A DNA stretch of 64,000 bases from Adineta ricciae. Taxonomy: Eukaryota > Rotifera > Eurotatoria > Adinetida > Adinetidae. Positions 11,548 through 22,577 of the stretch are shown here, piece by piece. Position numbers and translations under genes: made by a program. The notes beneath the pieces were generated by a model. That model was not told where the DNA came from, made no database searches, and was given only the letters and a program-made list of their open reading frames with translations. The stretch spans positions 124,001 through 188,000 of the forward strand of contig CAJNOJ010000200.1 of the NCBI GenBank assembly GCA_905250025.1. The letters are read 5' to 3'. The first letter of the stretch is position 1, and each line of letters opens with the position of its first letter.

Positions 11548-13609
11548 TTATTTTTTTCCAGGTAGAAATTTACTCAATTTATCTCGGATCTGTTTGTCAT
11601 CCATATTGTTCATCGGTGTGTTTCGTTTAACTGGTCGATTTGTCGCATTCGCATCTTCCACACCTAACGCCTGCGATCGATTGAAAACATACTGGGCTAC
11701 TAATTGATTCGCTTCATCGATCGTTCCAATGGGAACATTGGACGCGAGTTCAACAGAAAGTGGTGAAACTTTTCGATGACCAAGATAAACATAAGCCGCA
11801 GGGATTAAATCATAACTCGAGAGTGATTTCGTTAAGTTTGATAGGACGACACGTGGTGGTGATGTATAAAGATAAAACTCTGCTTGATTCAGTTGAGGAC
11901 AGATCAGGTTTGCTTGGACGAATTCCAAAAGGCTCGCAACTGTTTCTTGGGGATAAAATAAACCTTGAAGAACAAGACTGGAATTTACAACAAGACGTAT
12001 AGCGATATGTTGATACGAATTAGCACGTGCTGACTGAGCTCGCTCACGCATTGAACGTGTCTCTAATGCATTTTCTTCCTCACTAAATGAATCAATTAGA
12101 TTTGTAACTCAAATATTTGCAATTACCTTTGTTGTCTTAAACTGTTTAACACGGATCGGAGATCATCAGGAGTTAACTCGAAGAAACTATCTGGTAAATC
12201 TTCAGTTCTATTGATGGGCGTAGATGGAATTTTTGTAAGATCGTAAGCCATAGCGTGTCGATCGCAGGACTATTTAGAATTGAAAAGAATGATATAGAGA
12301 TAATTTCCATTTGTGAAGACTTACTTTCGAACTTTGGGAGCGAGGGTTATTGTCAGAAAGTTCATTTTGAAAGAGATTTTGTCCTTTGGTTGCCTCTGGA
12401 AACTGAAATAATTGATTTAAGTGTGTGTTTATAACGATTTTCAATTACTTTAAAATTGCTAAAGTTAGGTTGAGATTGTAGTGATTGATGTTGTTCGAAT
12501 ACAGATGGTTGATCCAATGAAATATTTATACCCAGAGCTTCAGCTAATGTTCTCGGTTGTTGCTGTTGAGTCTACGATAAGAAGAAGGATGATAATATAC
12601 TTTCGTTACTTCCCTATCAAAGTGTTCACAAAATACCGTGGTTGGAACTGGACGTGATGCGGGAATATCGCGAAATATCGAATATTCATCGTTCCGAAGG
12701 GATGTTACTGAAGTATCTACGACTGGATATTGAGGTACAGATATTGTTGTTGCTGCTTGTGCTGATGGAGGAGGAGCAGGTGTAGATTCTGTTGTTTGTG
12801 GTTGAGATTGTCGGTGACGGCGCGCGATTTTTTCATCAATGCGACTGTTGATCTTTTTCAAATCCTCTTCATTCATTGCACGATGATTGTAACTACAGGC
12901 AACGTTCATTCGAATTTCGTCCGATTTCTCTCGAAAACTTACCGAATCACAGCTGCTCCGCTAGTTAATCCCAATTCACGTATCGTCGTATTCGACAAGG
13001 CATAATCACCGATAATTTCTTCACTCATATACGAACATACCGGATGTAACTGTCCGTCATTATTTATTGAATTGTCAAAAACTGCTACTAAACTTCAATT
13101 TCATGAAGAATACAATTGCCAATATCTTCGATTACCACGACTCACCTGTTCGGCTGACACCGATATTGCTCTAACATTTCTCGAAGAGTGATGGACGGTT
13201 GAAAACTACCCGCATGTCTTGAATTATCTGATAGTTGCAACTGAATAGTCACATCACTCATCGGTCGGCGTTCTTCTAACTTATACATTTCCAAAAGAGC
13301 ATTCGTAGGAATTCCTGCCAAACGCCACGGAATCGTCAAATCACACTTTTTACGTTGATGGCTAGAATAATCATTAACGTTCAACTTGAATTGAAAAATT
13401 CATGTGCAATCATCTTACGTGATACCCCATTCAGATGAATCTAAGTTTTCTTGATGACACATATCTTCTAAAACCTACAAGTTCCAAAGTCTGTAAAATT
13501 TCAAATCTCGACTTGTCATTCTCACTTGTAATAAATTACTATTCGGTGTCATATTCGCCTTTCGTCGATGTCCACTTGGACAGAGAATTGTAATCACTGC
13601 CTTTGCCAT
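11548..13609 (-). CDS. ASPSCR1: TUG / ASPSCR1 (UBX-domain tether)
   Basis: TUG binds p97/VCP through its UBX domain and in mammals tethers GLUT4 vesicles. Nine exons (13526-13609, 13419-13474, 13146-13361, 12943-13092, 12610-12892, 12449-12571, 12325-12402, 12127-12269, 11548-12082) give 555 aa against 553 in human. The N-terminal ubiquitin-like domain (MAKAVITILCPSGHRRKAN, HQRKKCDLTIPWRLAGIPTN) and a second UBL-like part ending SGAAVIRY precede a Pro/Gln-rich linker; the C-terminal UBX domain starts at IAIRLVVNSSLVLQGLFYP. Intron 5 (12572-12609) is only 38 bp. The tail DKQIRDKLSKFLPGKK matches the conserved end of TUG. The propeller gene stops 97 bp upstream on the same strand. Confidence 0.93.
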
Positions 13610-13706
13610 AAGAAATATCTATCTAAAATATCAAGTTCATATGTGTTCATCATTTACATATGAAAAATAAACAAGTTAAATGCAAGAGAGAAAGAACATG
13701 CCTAAT

Positions 13707-14822
13707 CTATGCCAATGAAACTATCTGTAAGCGGCGTTTATCTTTAGTGATAAGTGCTAAATCATCACCCATGGAACTAATTGATCGGATATCTATCTGA
13801 TCAAATGTTTCAATAGTGCGTTGATGAATATGAAAGTAATTGAGCGTTTGCATATGCTTATCAATGGTTAACCAAATTTGATATTGGGATAAGAATATGA
13901 AATTGGAGTAAATGTGTTCCTGGTTGGTTAAATCAATGGTATATTGAATGATCAATTCATTTGTGCATATTTGAATGGATTTAGTGGTGTAAAATAGTAA
14001 ATGTTGCTGGTTGGAACTTATTGAAATAAACATATCGTTTTCGTGTTGTTTTATCCAGCGTTTTTCTAATTTCCAGGCGGGTCGAACGTTCCATCGTTCG
14101 ATGAATTCTCCTTGATTATAAACGAGAAAGATTTGATTCCGATACGATGTTAAATTGCTCACAAAATGTTTTTTGTTCGATATTTGTGCAAGTTTTTTCA
14201 AATGTAACGTTTCTAGTGACCATAGCGAATATTCACAAAGGAAAAGAAAATTTCTATATGCCGATGACCAGCATATATCATTTAGATATTCATCTGTGTA
14301 ATCTAAGAGATTGATTTCATTGATAAAACCAATTGTTTTGTCAAAACAGAAGATCTTTGATTGATTATTAACAAGAATAATCTGATTATTTGATGTCGCG
14401 ATGAGATGTATGGATTGTGGGTTGATTTGATGTTCAATAAGGAGCTTCCTTTGTTTGAAAGTATATTGATCGAAAATCGGATGGATTAAAATGGAATTTT
14501 TCAAAGAAGTCGAATCGATTTCGATGTTTAAAGGTAGTGGTCGATGGACAATATTTTGTTTTAGCTGATTTAAACGAGTTTTAAACGAATTGATTTCATT
14601 GGATAATATACAAGGATGTTGGAAATACTCGTTCATATTTAAGATTAAGTTCGTCTGTTCGAGAAGTCGACTTTTTTCTGCTTGCTCTTTGTACATTTCG
14701 ATTTCGGTAGATTTCTCTTGATGAATATGAAGAATATGATCTATCATGGTGTTTTTCCACTTGTCTATTAAGGAAAAACATTGCTCCCATTGAAATTCAA
14801 ATGCTAAATGACTAAAATCCAT
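13707..14822 (-). CDS. Intronless coiled-coil plus beta-propeller protein
   Basis: A single 371-aa frame with no intron, unlike its neighbours. Residues 1-95 are helical and charged (EKSTEIEMYKEQAEKSRLLE) and look like a coiled coil. From about residue 120 there are repeated strand-turn blocks ending in aromatic or Asp positions (LIATSNNQIILVNN, ICWSSAYRNFLFLCEYSLWS, ISSNQQHLLFYTTKS, ISSMGDDLALITKDKR), as in NHL or TRIM-type propellers. No RING or B-box is present. The gene lies between TUG and NASP on the same strand with gaps of 97 and 78 bp. It may be a retrocopy or a lineage-specific family member; no function can be named. Confidence 0.75.
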   Translation of the reverse strand: MDFSHLAFEFQWEQCFSLIDKWKNTMIDHILHIHQEKSTEIEMYKEQAEKSRLLEQTNLILNMNEYFQHPCILSNEINSFKTRLNQLKQNIVHRPLPLNIEIDSTSLKNSILIHPIFDQYTFKQRKLLIEHQINPQSIHLIATSNNQIILVNNQSKIFCFDKTIGFINEINLLDYTDEYLNDICWSSAYRNFLFLCEYSLWSLETLHLKKLAQISNKKHFVSNLTSYRNQIFLVYNQGEFIERWNVRPAWKLEKRWIKQHENDMFISISSNQQHLLFYTTKSIQICTNELIIQYTIDLTNQEHIYSNFIFLSQYQIWLTIDKHMQTLNYFHIHQRTIETFDQIDIRSISSMGDDLALITKDKRRLQIVSLA

Positions 14823-14900
14823 CTACAAGAAATAATCACAACTAGATGAGTTTTATTTCAATATTGAGCAAATATTCACAAGAACACAGAATTTGTCGTT

Positions 14901-16086
14901 TTATTCATTTCTGATTTTCTTTGTCACATCTTCATCATTCTCGATTTCAGTCACTGGACGTTTATGGCGAATATTCAACGTAATGTCTTTCGCCGGCTCT
15001 TCGGTTGTTTTACTCTCGGTTGTGTTACTCGTTCCCGAGAGAATCTTTCGTGCTTGGGCAATTAGATGTCGATCGGCGACCGATGCTTGGGCGTCGTTTC
15101 GTTTCAATTCCATGGCTGGTAAGAGTGATCTCAAGTCTTCACGTTCGCTTTCTTTATCGTCACCATCCAATTGTTTCATGGCCTGATGAATTGCATCAAT
15201 CGCCTTATTGAAACTGTCCACAGCTTCCGAGAATTTACTTATCAATTCATAAATTAAACCTAATTTATAGTAACTTTCAGCAAGTAAACGATAACGTTGC
15301 TGTTCATTGATGGTTTCTTGTAATTCGATGGCTTTGAGAACATGTGAGAGAGCGTTTTCGTGATCACCATTTTCATTACAGATATCTGCCAGCATAACAT
15401 GAATATCAGCAATACGCGTGGTAATAAATGCATCGTTTGGATAATCATCTGACATCTTTGAGTAAATCATATGTGCACATTCGAGAATTTCAAAGGCACG
15501 TTCGAGATCATTGACATTGTCATCATCAGGAATAGATTCATCCTCATTTTCATTGCTTCCCTCTTCACCATTAGCAGTAGCTTCCGCTGGTTTTTCAGCT
15601 TCGTCTTCTTCCTCGTTCTCTTCTTCGATAATTTCATTTTCATCATTATCTGTATCTGTAAAAAAAACACCAAATTAACCAAGAAGAACAGTCACCAGCC
15701 TGCTTCTAACCTTTGACAATATCACTACCGAACACTTGTTGTTCACTAAGACCAAGATAGAGTAATGCTTGACCATAATAGAAATATGGTTCGGCAAGTT
15801 CGGGTGCCGTGTCATTTCCACACAATTTGACACTAAAGAAAGCTTCGTTCGTTTATACACGCAGAAGACAATGCTTTTTCTCACATTCGTTCACAAGTCT
15901 TCGACAAATGGTCGCATGCTGATTGATAATTATTCAACAGTACATCGCGTTTACCAAGTAGAAACGATGCATTGGCTTCTTCATCCCTAAACAATGATCG
16001 GATTAACTTTAGCAAGAAAAAAACTCGCGTTGAACTGACTTAATTTCCACACGATTTGATGATGCCGTTGTTGTTGTTGTTGTCAT
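14901..16086 (-). CDS. NASP: NASP-type histone chaperone (SHNi-TPR)
   Basis: NASP binds H3-H4 and supports the nuclear histone pool. Exons 16040-16086, 15885-15986, 15711-15832 and 14901-15655 give 341 aa. TPR-like helices start with DEEANASFLLGKRDVLLNNY and PELAEPYFYYGQALLYLG, interrupted by a long Asp/Glu-rich insert (residues about 95-140) as in all NASP proteins, then LERAFEILECAHMIYSK, the SHNi-TPR segment YYKLGLIYELISKFSEAVD, and a basic C-terminal IRHKRP signal. The first donor is GTCAGT, less usual but in phase. The preceding acidic gene ends 52 bp upstream. Confidence 0.92.
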
Positions 16087-16138
16087 GATTATTTTATCTA
16101 AAATAACGATAAAAGAAATATCTGATACAACGGTTGAT

Positions 16139-16588
16139 CTAGAACAAGATTAGTTCTTCTTTCAATCCTTTGGCGTCTGCCTCTTCGGTATAAGATTCGA
16201 TTATTTTCAATTTTTTCTTTGGTGTAACTGCACAATGATCTTCTTGGTTCGAATCATTGACTAATTCATCTTCTCGGTTGTCATAACTCTCTGCTTCTGT
16301 GTCATTTTTGCCGAGAGATTCGACATTTTGCAATTGTTCTTCGGACTCCATGGTATTTAGAACATCTTTATTGTGTTCACCAGCTGTACTTGTGCCATCG
16401 GATATTTTCGCATTTTCTATATTAGACACGGCCGTAATTTCTTCATCCGTCGTTGACATAACACCGTTCTTTTTCTTCCCAGACAAAGACGAACAGAGTG
16501 ACGAGAAATGTTTGATTTTATCATCAAAAACTATATTACTATGCGAAATCCAATCGTTTTCTATTGGTGCACACCAATTACCAATCAA
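16139..16588 (-). CDS. Acidic disordered protein with basic KKKLKI patch
   Basis: Unrecognised, up to 149 aa, one exon. The composition is dominated by Glu, Asp, Ser and Asn, with a TPKKKLKIIESYTEEADA segment near the end that could be a nuclear signal. The true start may be the ATG at 16459 (MSTTDEEIT), since the first 43 residues differ in composition and may be 5'UTR. The stop lies 52 bp before the NASP start on the same strand. The divergent gene at 16973 encodes a similar acidic protein with KKIKIAEPTE near its end, so the two may be related or simply share prothymosin-like composition. Confidence 0.6.
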   Translation of the reverse strand: MIGNWCAPIENDWISHSNIVFDDKIKHFSSLCSSLSGKKKNGVMSTTDEEITAVSNIENAKISDGTSTAGEHNKDVLNTMESEEQLQNVESLGKNDTEAESYDNREDELVNDSNQEDHCAVTPKKKLKIIESYTEEADAKGLKEELILF

Positions 16589-16972
16589 TGATCTCGATAT
16601 AATTTCGGGTTTTTAATAATCTTAATCCTAATTAAATTTAATTTCCACCGATTTTCTGCATAATTCAATAGTTGAGAAAATTATTTACAGAATTCATCCG
16701 TTAATTCTTTGTGTGTTCAAAATTGAACAATAATCCGTTGTCTGTCTGGCCAGCTATCTCTCTATATATCTATCTCTTCGTCCGTCCGTCAGTTCGTATC
16801 CTCATATAATTCGCTTGCGCCTTCGATTTAACGTATCATTCTACATCTAACCGTCGGACTATTCACAACAAGTTCATTCCTCTTTCAAAAGTAAGCAAAC
16901 ACATCGGACGAGTCGAATTCCTCTATTGATCACTTGTATTGTTACCGTTTCAGTTTGTTTTTGAGAAAAGTC
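16589..16972. promoter_or_regulatory. Putative bidirectional promoter
   Basis: 384 bp between two divergent acidic-protein genes. It carries a strongly pyrimidine-rich stretch with tetranucleotide repeats (tctctctatatatctatctc, then cgtccgtccgtcag) at about 16753-16795, and a CAG preceded by pyrimidines at about 16950, perhaps the 3' end of a leader intron or a spliced-leader acceptor. The promoter role is inferred from gene orientation only. Confidence 0.35.
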
Positions 16973-17575
16973 ATGGAAAACACTGAAGCGCCCATTCAAA
17001 CCGAAGAACCAACAACAGTGGTTGAACCAGTTGCTGAAGACACATCAAAGATCAATGAAGATTCCATCACGACAAAAGAGACATTGAAAATGAATGGTGA
17101 ACAATCAACTCCGGTTGAGGAAGAAGTCAAAACGAACGGTCAAGAAGCAACTACCGAAGATGTATCTTCGAAAACAATGGAAGAAACTTCCGTAGAAAAG
17201 AAACAAGAAGAAGAAGAGACCGCTCCATTGAATAAATCAGTTACTGAACAAGAAAATGTCACTGATGTGTGTACAACCGTACCGGCTGCGTGCGTCTCGC
17301 CCGGTCGAGCTAATGTACCATTGAAAGAAGTGAACGAAAGTGAAAAAGAAGAGTCAACTGTCATCTCAAATGGTACCGACAGTACCAATAGCAAGAAACG
17401 CGAATTGGAACAAGAGGATGAATCAACGGAAGAGACAGCGACTGATAGTGACGACCGTTCGAATGATCAAACAAAGAAAATCAAAATTGCTGAACCTACC
17501 GAAACGCCTATCATAGAAGTCAAAGAGTCAGAACATAATCACTTGGTTAACGGTAACACAGCTGTTGAAGTTTGA
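16973..17575 (+). CDS. Acidic disordered nuclear-type protein
   Basis: A 200-aa single-exon protein with no hydrophobic core, rich in Glu, Thr, Val, Asn and Lys (EEPTTVVEPVAEDTSK, EEETAPLNKS). Basic clusters SKKRELEQEDES and TKKIKIAEPTE flank a Ser/Asp-rich stretch, a layout like prothymosin or other histone-chaperone tails. The ATG at 16973 is the first in frame after a pyrimidine-rich CAG. The gene is divergent from the acidic gene at 16139 and close to NASP; a chromatin role would be a guess. Confidence 0.7.
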   Translation: MENTEAPIQTEEPTTVVEPVAEDTSKINEDSITTKETLKMNGEQSTPVEEEVKTNGQEATTEDVSSKTMEETSVEKKQEEEETAPLNKSVTEQENVTDVCTTVPAACVSPGRANVPLKEVNESEKEESTVISNGTDSTNSKKRELEQEDESTEETATDSDDRSNDQTKKIKIAEPTETPIIEVKESEHNHLVNGNTAVEV

Positions 17576-18220
17576 TTCTGTAAGCTCTCTTCAAATTCAC
17601 TTTTCGATAAATGGACTTCGCGTTGTTTGGATTTAGATTGATACAAATATACGACGGAATATATACTCAATTTATATACAATAATCTTTTTCTTTTTCTG
17701 TGTGTTTACTGTCATATCGGATGTAGGTTTATTTTGCTCATTCTCTGTGTGTCAATTAGGTTTTTTTTGTTGTCAAATGATTACATCTGTGCAAAATATA
17801 CTAATAGTAAAATAGAATACTTAAACAACACCTCTCAAGATCTCTGTACTTTCGAGTCGAAATCAGAAAGAACGCTTGATTACTACGATTTCGTTCATCT
17901 ACGTTATAAAATAGTTATATCCATGTGTCTAATAATCTTGCAATCAGAATATACGAAAAAAGAGTGAACTGCATTCGTCCGCTTGTGATCACAGAAAAGT
18001 CTGATAGTAAGAAATGATACTGTCAACGGAATTTACTTATATTAGAACACAAAACGTATCATGAGACAAACGAAGTTTGAAGAAAAACATTCTTCCAAAC
18101 GAGAAAATCAGGCGAGAATATTTTCAATCGTGTCTAATAATGACCTTGCAACGTTCACATTCACATTGGAGGTTGTCAGAGTGATAGTAACTTCTAGAAA
18201 TAGAAAGCGATAATATTGTC
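17576..18220. other. Convergent intergenic, about 645 bp
   Basis: Between the ends of the acidic gene (plus) and the macro-domain gene (minus). A 118-aa plus-strand frame at 17611-17967 is hydrophobic, AT-driven and follows directly on the upstream stop; I take it as 3'UTR noise. Confidence 0.5.
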
Positions 18221-21200
18221 TTAGTATAAGAGAATTAGACGCTCACTCTCTGCATTCATCGAATGAGTTGGTGATGAAGTGCGGGTTCGATTAGCAGTAG
18301 CCGAGCTTGATATCGATTTCAATTTTGCAGAAAAATCCAAGCAAACGTTTGTTTGTTGAATGACGAACTTCACTGTTAATTGAGCTTTTGAATTAGATAG
18401 AAGCTCCTTTTGTACTGTTTCGATCATAATGGTCGCAATGACATCCGATGGTATACGATGACCTCCGCAGCCAATCGCCGGAAACGCTAAAATTTTTCGA
18501 AAGTTTTCTTCAAGCTGATGTATTTCTATCAACAAACCGATGCTTTGAAGATTTTTCTGAATAGTAAACTTAATTGCTTCTTGAATAAATGCAATAATCG
18601 ACTGACGAAGTGAATCAGAATCTGAATTGGTGAAATATGCACTTGGTGGAGCCCAAGGTATGAAAAATAACCGCTTCGCTTGTTTCAACTGTCCAACGGA
18701 TGTGTCAATCGTCTTATTTGCAAGGTCTTTTCCTTTTAGTTCTTGTTCGACTTCTGAGCCAGCTGCTTTGATAAATTTTTCGTAAAGTTGCGTGGATGTT
18801 GAGCATATAACGATAACATCAACCTAACGAGAAGAGATTCTTACTGAATTTCGAACGAACATTCAACTGACTTGTTCTTTTGTTAGATCTCCATTGATCA
18901 CATGAATTTCTCCAGGACCAACTTTCACTGATATTTGATGTGTTACAGGAGAAGATGGAACTTTTGGTAGCGATGATGATGACGACGACGATGATGATGA
19001 TGAGTTAATCGACAGTAAGCAATGATTTCTACTTGCTAATGTGCTGATTTCACTCTTTTTCTCTTTGAGTAACTGTGAGGAACATCTGAAGTCTTTCGAA
19101 ACCATTTGTACTTGACCCATTTCAAATAGGAACAATTTGACTTCCGCATGAAGATATTTCGGTGCTAAAACTTGACTCGTTCCATCCGACTTCAATCCTG
19201 TAAGTATATTCACGCCATCATCTTCGTACCGCTTGTCAAATTTCTTTATCTCCGTTTGACAAAATTGGAGAAGGTAAACAATCTAAAGTGACATGAAACA
19301 CGTCGCAAACAAGATCATTCGTACGCAATGTTATACCTGATTTGATGCCAATGCTACATCGCATTTCGTGGGTATATATTCGTCTGCGAGTGTCTTTACT
19401 TGTATGTAAACTTCGTGAACAACCGGTTTGCTACCGCAGAGATATATTGAAAGCGATTGGCTTTTCTCAGTCGATCCTTTTTGAGACTGGAACCAACAGC
19501 AGATGTGTTGCCCGTAATCTGCTCTGCTTTGAATCGTCTTCTGTAATTCATTTAGTTTTACCTCAAATTTTTTACTATTTCCTGAGAATTGATAACTTTT
19601 ATCGTAAAGTTTATTCAGGATAATATCATCGATGGTTTGTTCGTCAGCACCGAATTGTGGATGGCCAGCGAAATATCGTACTAATAGTGTTCCACCATTT
19701 CTTGGTGAATAAGTGCAAGATGAGACGATTCCGCTTTGATCCAGATGCCATTGTGCTACGTGCTGAACATCGGGGATTGAGAATTTACAAGCTGAAATGA
19801 ACATTGATATGCACAACGAAGAAATTTCAACGGCAAAGACTTACATGTAGATGAATTCGAATATGTTTTGTTTTTTAATGATGTAAAAAGTGACTGTAAG
19901 ACATTTCGTGCTTCGTGGACAAGGTTCTGCTGACCACTCAGTTCAAGCATTAGTTTTGTTGGTGAGACGAATTTGATTTCTAGAGTAATATGATAAGTAC
20001 TCGATAGATAAGTTCTCAGTCGATCAGGAAATGAATTAGACGTATGAAAAAATGGAAAATAGACACTGTTCTCGATCGAATATGGAAGAAGATATGTATT
20101 TTCTTCGTTGGATTTGGTTGACGGTTGACTTGTAAGGGATCTAGTTTGTGAAGAAGAAAGATTCGATGTAACACAAAGAATGATTGTATTTACTCTTCGT
20201 TGGATGGTTTCGGCGATGATGATGGTGATTGTTTTTTCACATTAGGCAAAGGTCGTGTTCGTAATGCTGGAGTATTGACTGTCTTCGATGGCGGTCGACT
20301 AGCTGAATTAAGTTGCGCAAGAAGCTCGTCAATTACATCGCGATGGGCTGCGATTAATGTGACTGTTGTATCTTGTCGCCATTTGTGTGCCATACGATGG
20401 TAGTTTTCTTTGATTAATTGTACTTGTGCTTTACTGGGATTGTTCACTTCGTGAAAAACAAATTTTTGTATGAACATATTCGTATGACGGGCTAGCTCTT
20501 TTCGTAGATGTTCGTTGGGTACATGAATTGATGAGCCGGTTATTTGAACCGATAGATTCAGATTTTCACCTGAAAATTAGAAATTCGAAATGAAGTAAAA
20601 TGGCAATGAAAAGTCAATTCCTACCAATATATTTTCGATAGTCTTTGCCGAATGTTGGATGTGTGAGAACGATGCGCCAATCTGGCTTGATCCGGTACAC
20701 ATGTAAGTCTTTCTCCTCCTTTGATGAGTCAACCGAAGCATTGGTAGGTGAAATGGAAGTTGCCACTGGCGATTCAGCAAGTAAATTCCTGACCTCTTCA
20801 TCATCTTCTTCCTCATTCTTTTCAGACGGTGTGATGAAATCAATGATAGGACGAATACTAAGAAAGAGATCTCGTTCGAACCGATTCGCATCCAATAACC
20901 AGTTGGTCGTAACTAAAACAAACCATTCGAACAGTAATATCGAGAAAAGAAATTTTGGTTCGATCAGAAACTATACCATCTTCGTTCATCAATTCAATAT
21001 CAGCGCTATATTCGTCATGAATAGCAGTGCAAGCAAAGACATCTTGTTGCCAGCGAGTTTCGCCAAACAGTTTTCGTAAATATTCGATGCTCATCGGTTT
21101 ATGAAGTGTATTTGGAATAAAAGACACTTCCAGAGTTTCCGCTGCATAGATTTCAGTAATAATGACACGAAAACCTTGTAACGTATTTTTCGTTGAATAT

Positions 21201-22462
21201 ATTCTGTATAAATGATTGAAATCTAGGAAAGAGTCGTGCTTTTTTACTGGCACAGTAAAATATCAGTCTACAAACCGATTGGTTCTTTGCAACGAACGAG
21301 GTAGATTTGCTGCTCACTACCATTCGATGTCATATCAATTATATCCCCATTTTGTTTACCCACGAGCGTTTCGACATATAAATTCAAACGCATCGAATCA
21401 ATTTTTTTATCTGTATCAAATTTAAACGCGAAAAGTCGTGCGTCTCTCTGTCGGGTCGTTCGCTTCATTTTAATGGGAACATTGTTATAAATGATAACTG
21501 GCTCAGTTTGTAGCAGATGGTCAACAACTAAAGAGAAACTCAATGATTATATGTTTTATCTTCTCAATAAGTTCTTACTTTGTTTACTCTTAAACTGCAA
21601 AGTATATCTTCGATAGAAATCATTGGAAACTTGTTTGTCTAATTGTGGTTCGACAATGATGTCTTTTGTTGCTAGAACCAATTGAACAATTTCGAGATCA
21701 ACGTCTGGTGCATCTTTTTCTGATGGAATACAGATATCTAACTGTCGTTCGGCTACATTTTCTTTCAGAATTGTTGATTGAATAGGTGATTTTTTTGTGG
21801 TTGATGGCGGTCTTGATTTCAGGACTCGATGCTTCGGTGTAGCTGTTGGAGAGCTACTCGTTGGCGGACGATTATTTAGGTGTACTGGTGATTGTTTCGC
21901 CGGAAAACGTCGATCTGGATTGAACGGTTTGGTATTAGTCGCTTCATTTTCCTTGTTTGCTTTAAGATGAAGACGAAGTATATCGAGAAGTAGATTTTCA
22001 TCAAACACTTCATAATTGAATTTTCTTAATAGTATGACATTGTTTGGATGTTCAGTAAGTTTATGCGGAAAACAACATTCTTTATCCGATGGTTTGCGAA
22101 AGAAATGGGCTGGAAAACAACAGAGATGTAGTTTTGAACAATGCATCGTCCTACATTGTCGCTTTAGACAAAGTTCGCAGAGAATTAACTAAAGAACAAG
22201 ATGTAAGAACAAAGCAAATGCGTATGAAGACCTTTCTTACTTTTGGATTCAATTGTACTAAACATAACTCATTAGATATCGATTGTAGATTGAAAAGATT
22301 CATCAGACTTGCCGATCGAAACGCACAAAGAATATCATCCGTAGTTAAACGATTCCTATGATTAACTAAATGCTGATGCAAATCGGCCAATGTCATTTCA
22401 CTTCGCTGTGTATTGACAAACACACGTAGAATCTCATCGGATAAATTATACGCACTTGCCAT
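18221..22462 (-). CDS. ZAP/PARP14-like CCCH and macro-domain protein without PARP domain
   Basis: Ten exons (22241-22462, 21579-22188, 21276-21527, 20977-21222, 20625-20912, 20194-20569, 19845-20140, 19337-19791, 18872-19282, 18221-18823) join in phase to 1252 aa. The N-terminal 74 residues form a winged-helix-like segment; a CCCH finger follows (C78-x7-C86-x4-C91-x3-H95), then a second, degenerate finger that keeps C97 and C112-x3-H116 but lacks the middle Cys. The middle (residues about 280-1030) matches, segment by segment, the RRM/KH-like middle of the tandem upstream paralogue. A poly-Ser run precedes one macro domain (GEIHVINGDLTKEQVDVIV ... FPAIGCGGHRIP, residues about 1035-1225). The protein ends there: no WWE and no PARP domain. 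Probable ADP-ribose reader or RNA-binding partner; role inferred. Confidence 0.85.
18972..19003. repeat. GAT/GAC trinucleotide repeat encoding poly-Ser
   Basis: About ten GAT or GAC triplets in a row; on the minus strand they read as serine codons (a run of ten or more Ser) in the linker just before the macro domain. Length variation here would change only the linker. Confidence 0.85.
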
Positions 22463-22577
22463 CACCTATTGATCTAAATGACACAGTATCTAAAATAGGA
22501 GACAACATATCTTTTATTTGAATATATTGAAAATATCACACAGTATGATTCTCTGAGTTATGAAAATAAAAAACAAA

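Noticed and set aside
17611-17967. 118-codon plus-strand frame
   Set aside because: Hydrophobic, Ile/Tyr/Phe-rich, AT-driven and immediately after a stop; no motif. It fits 3'UTR sequence better than a gene.
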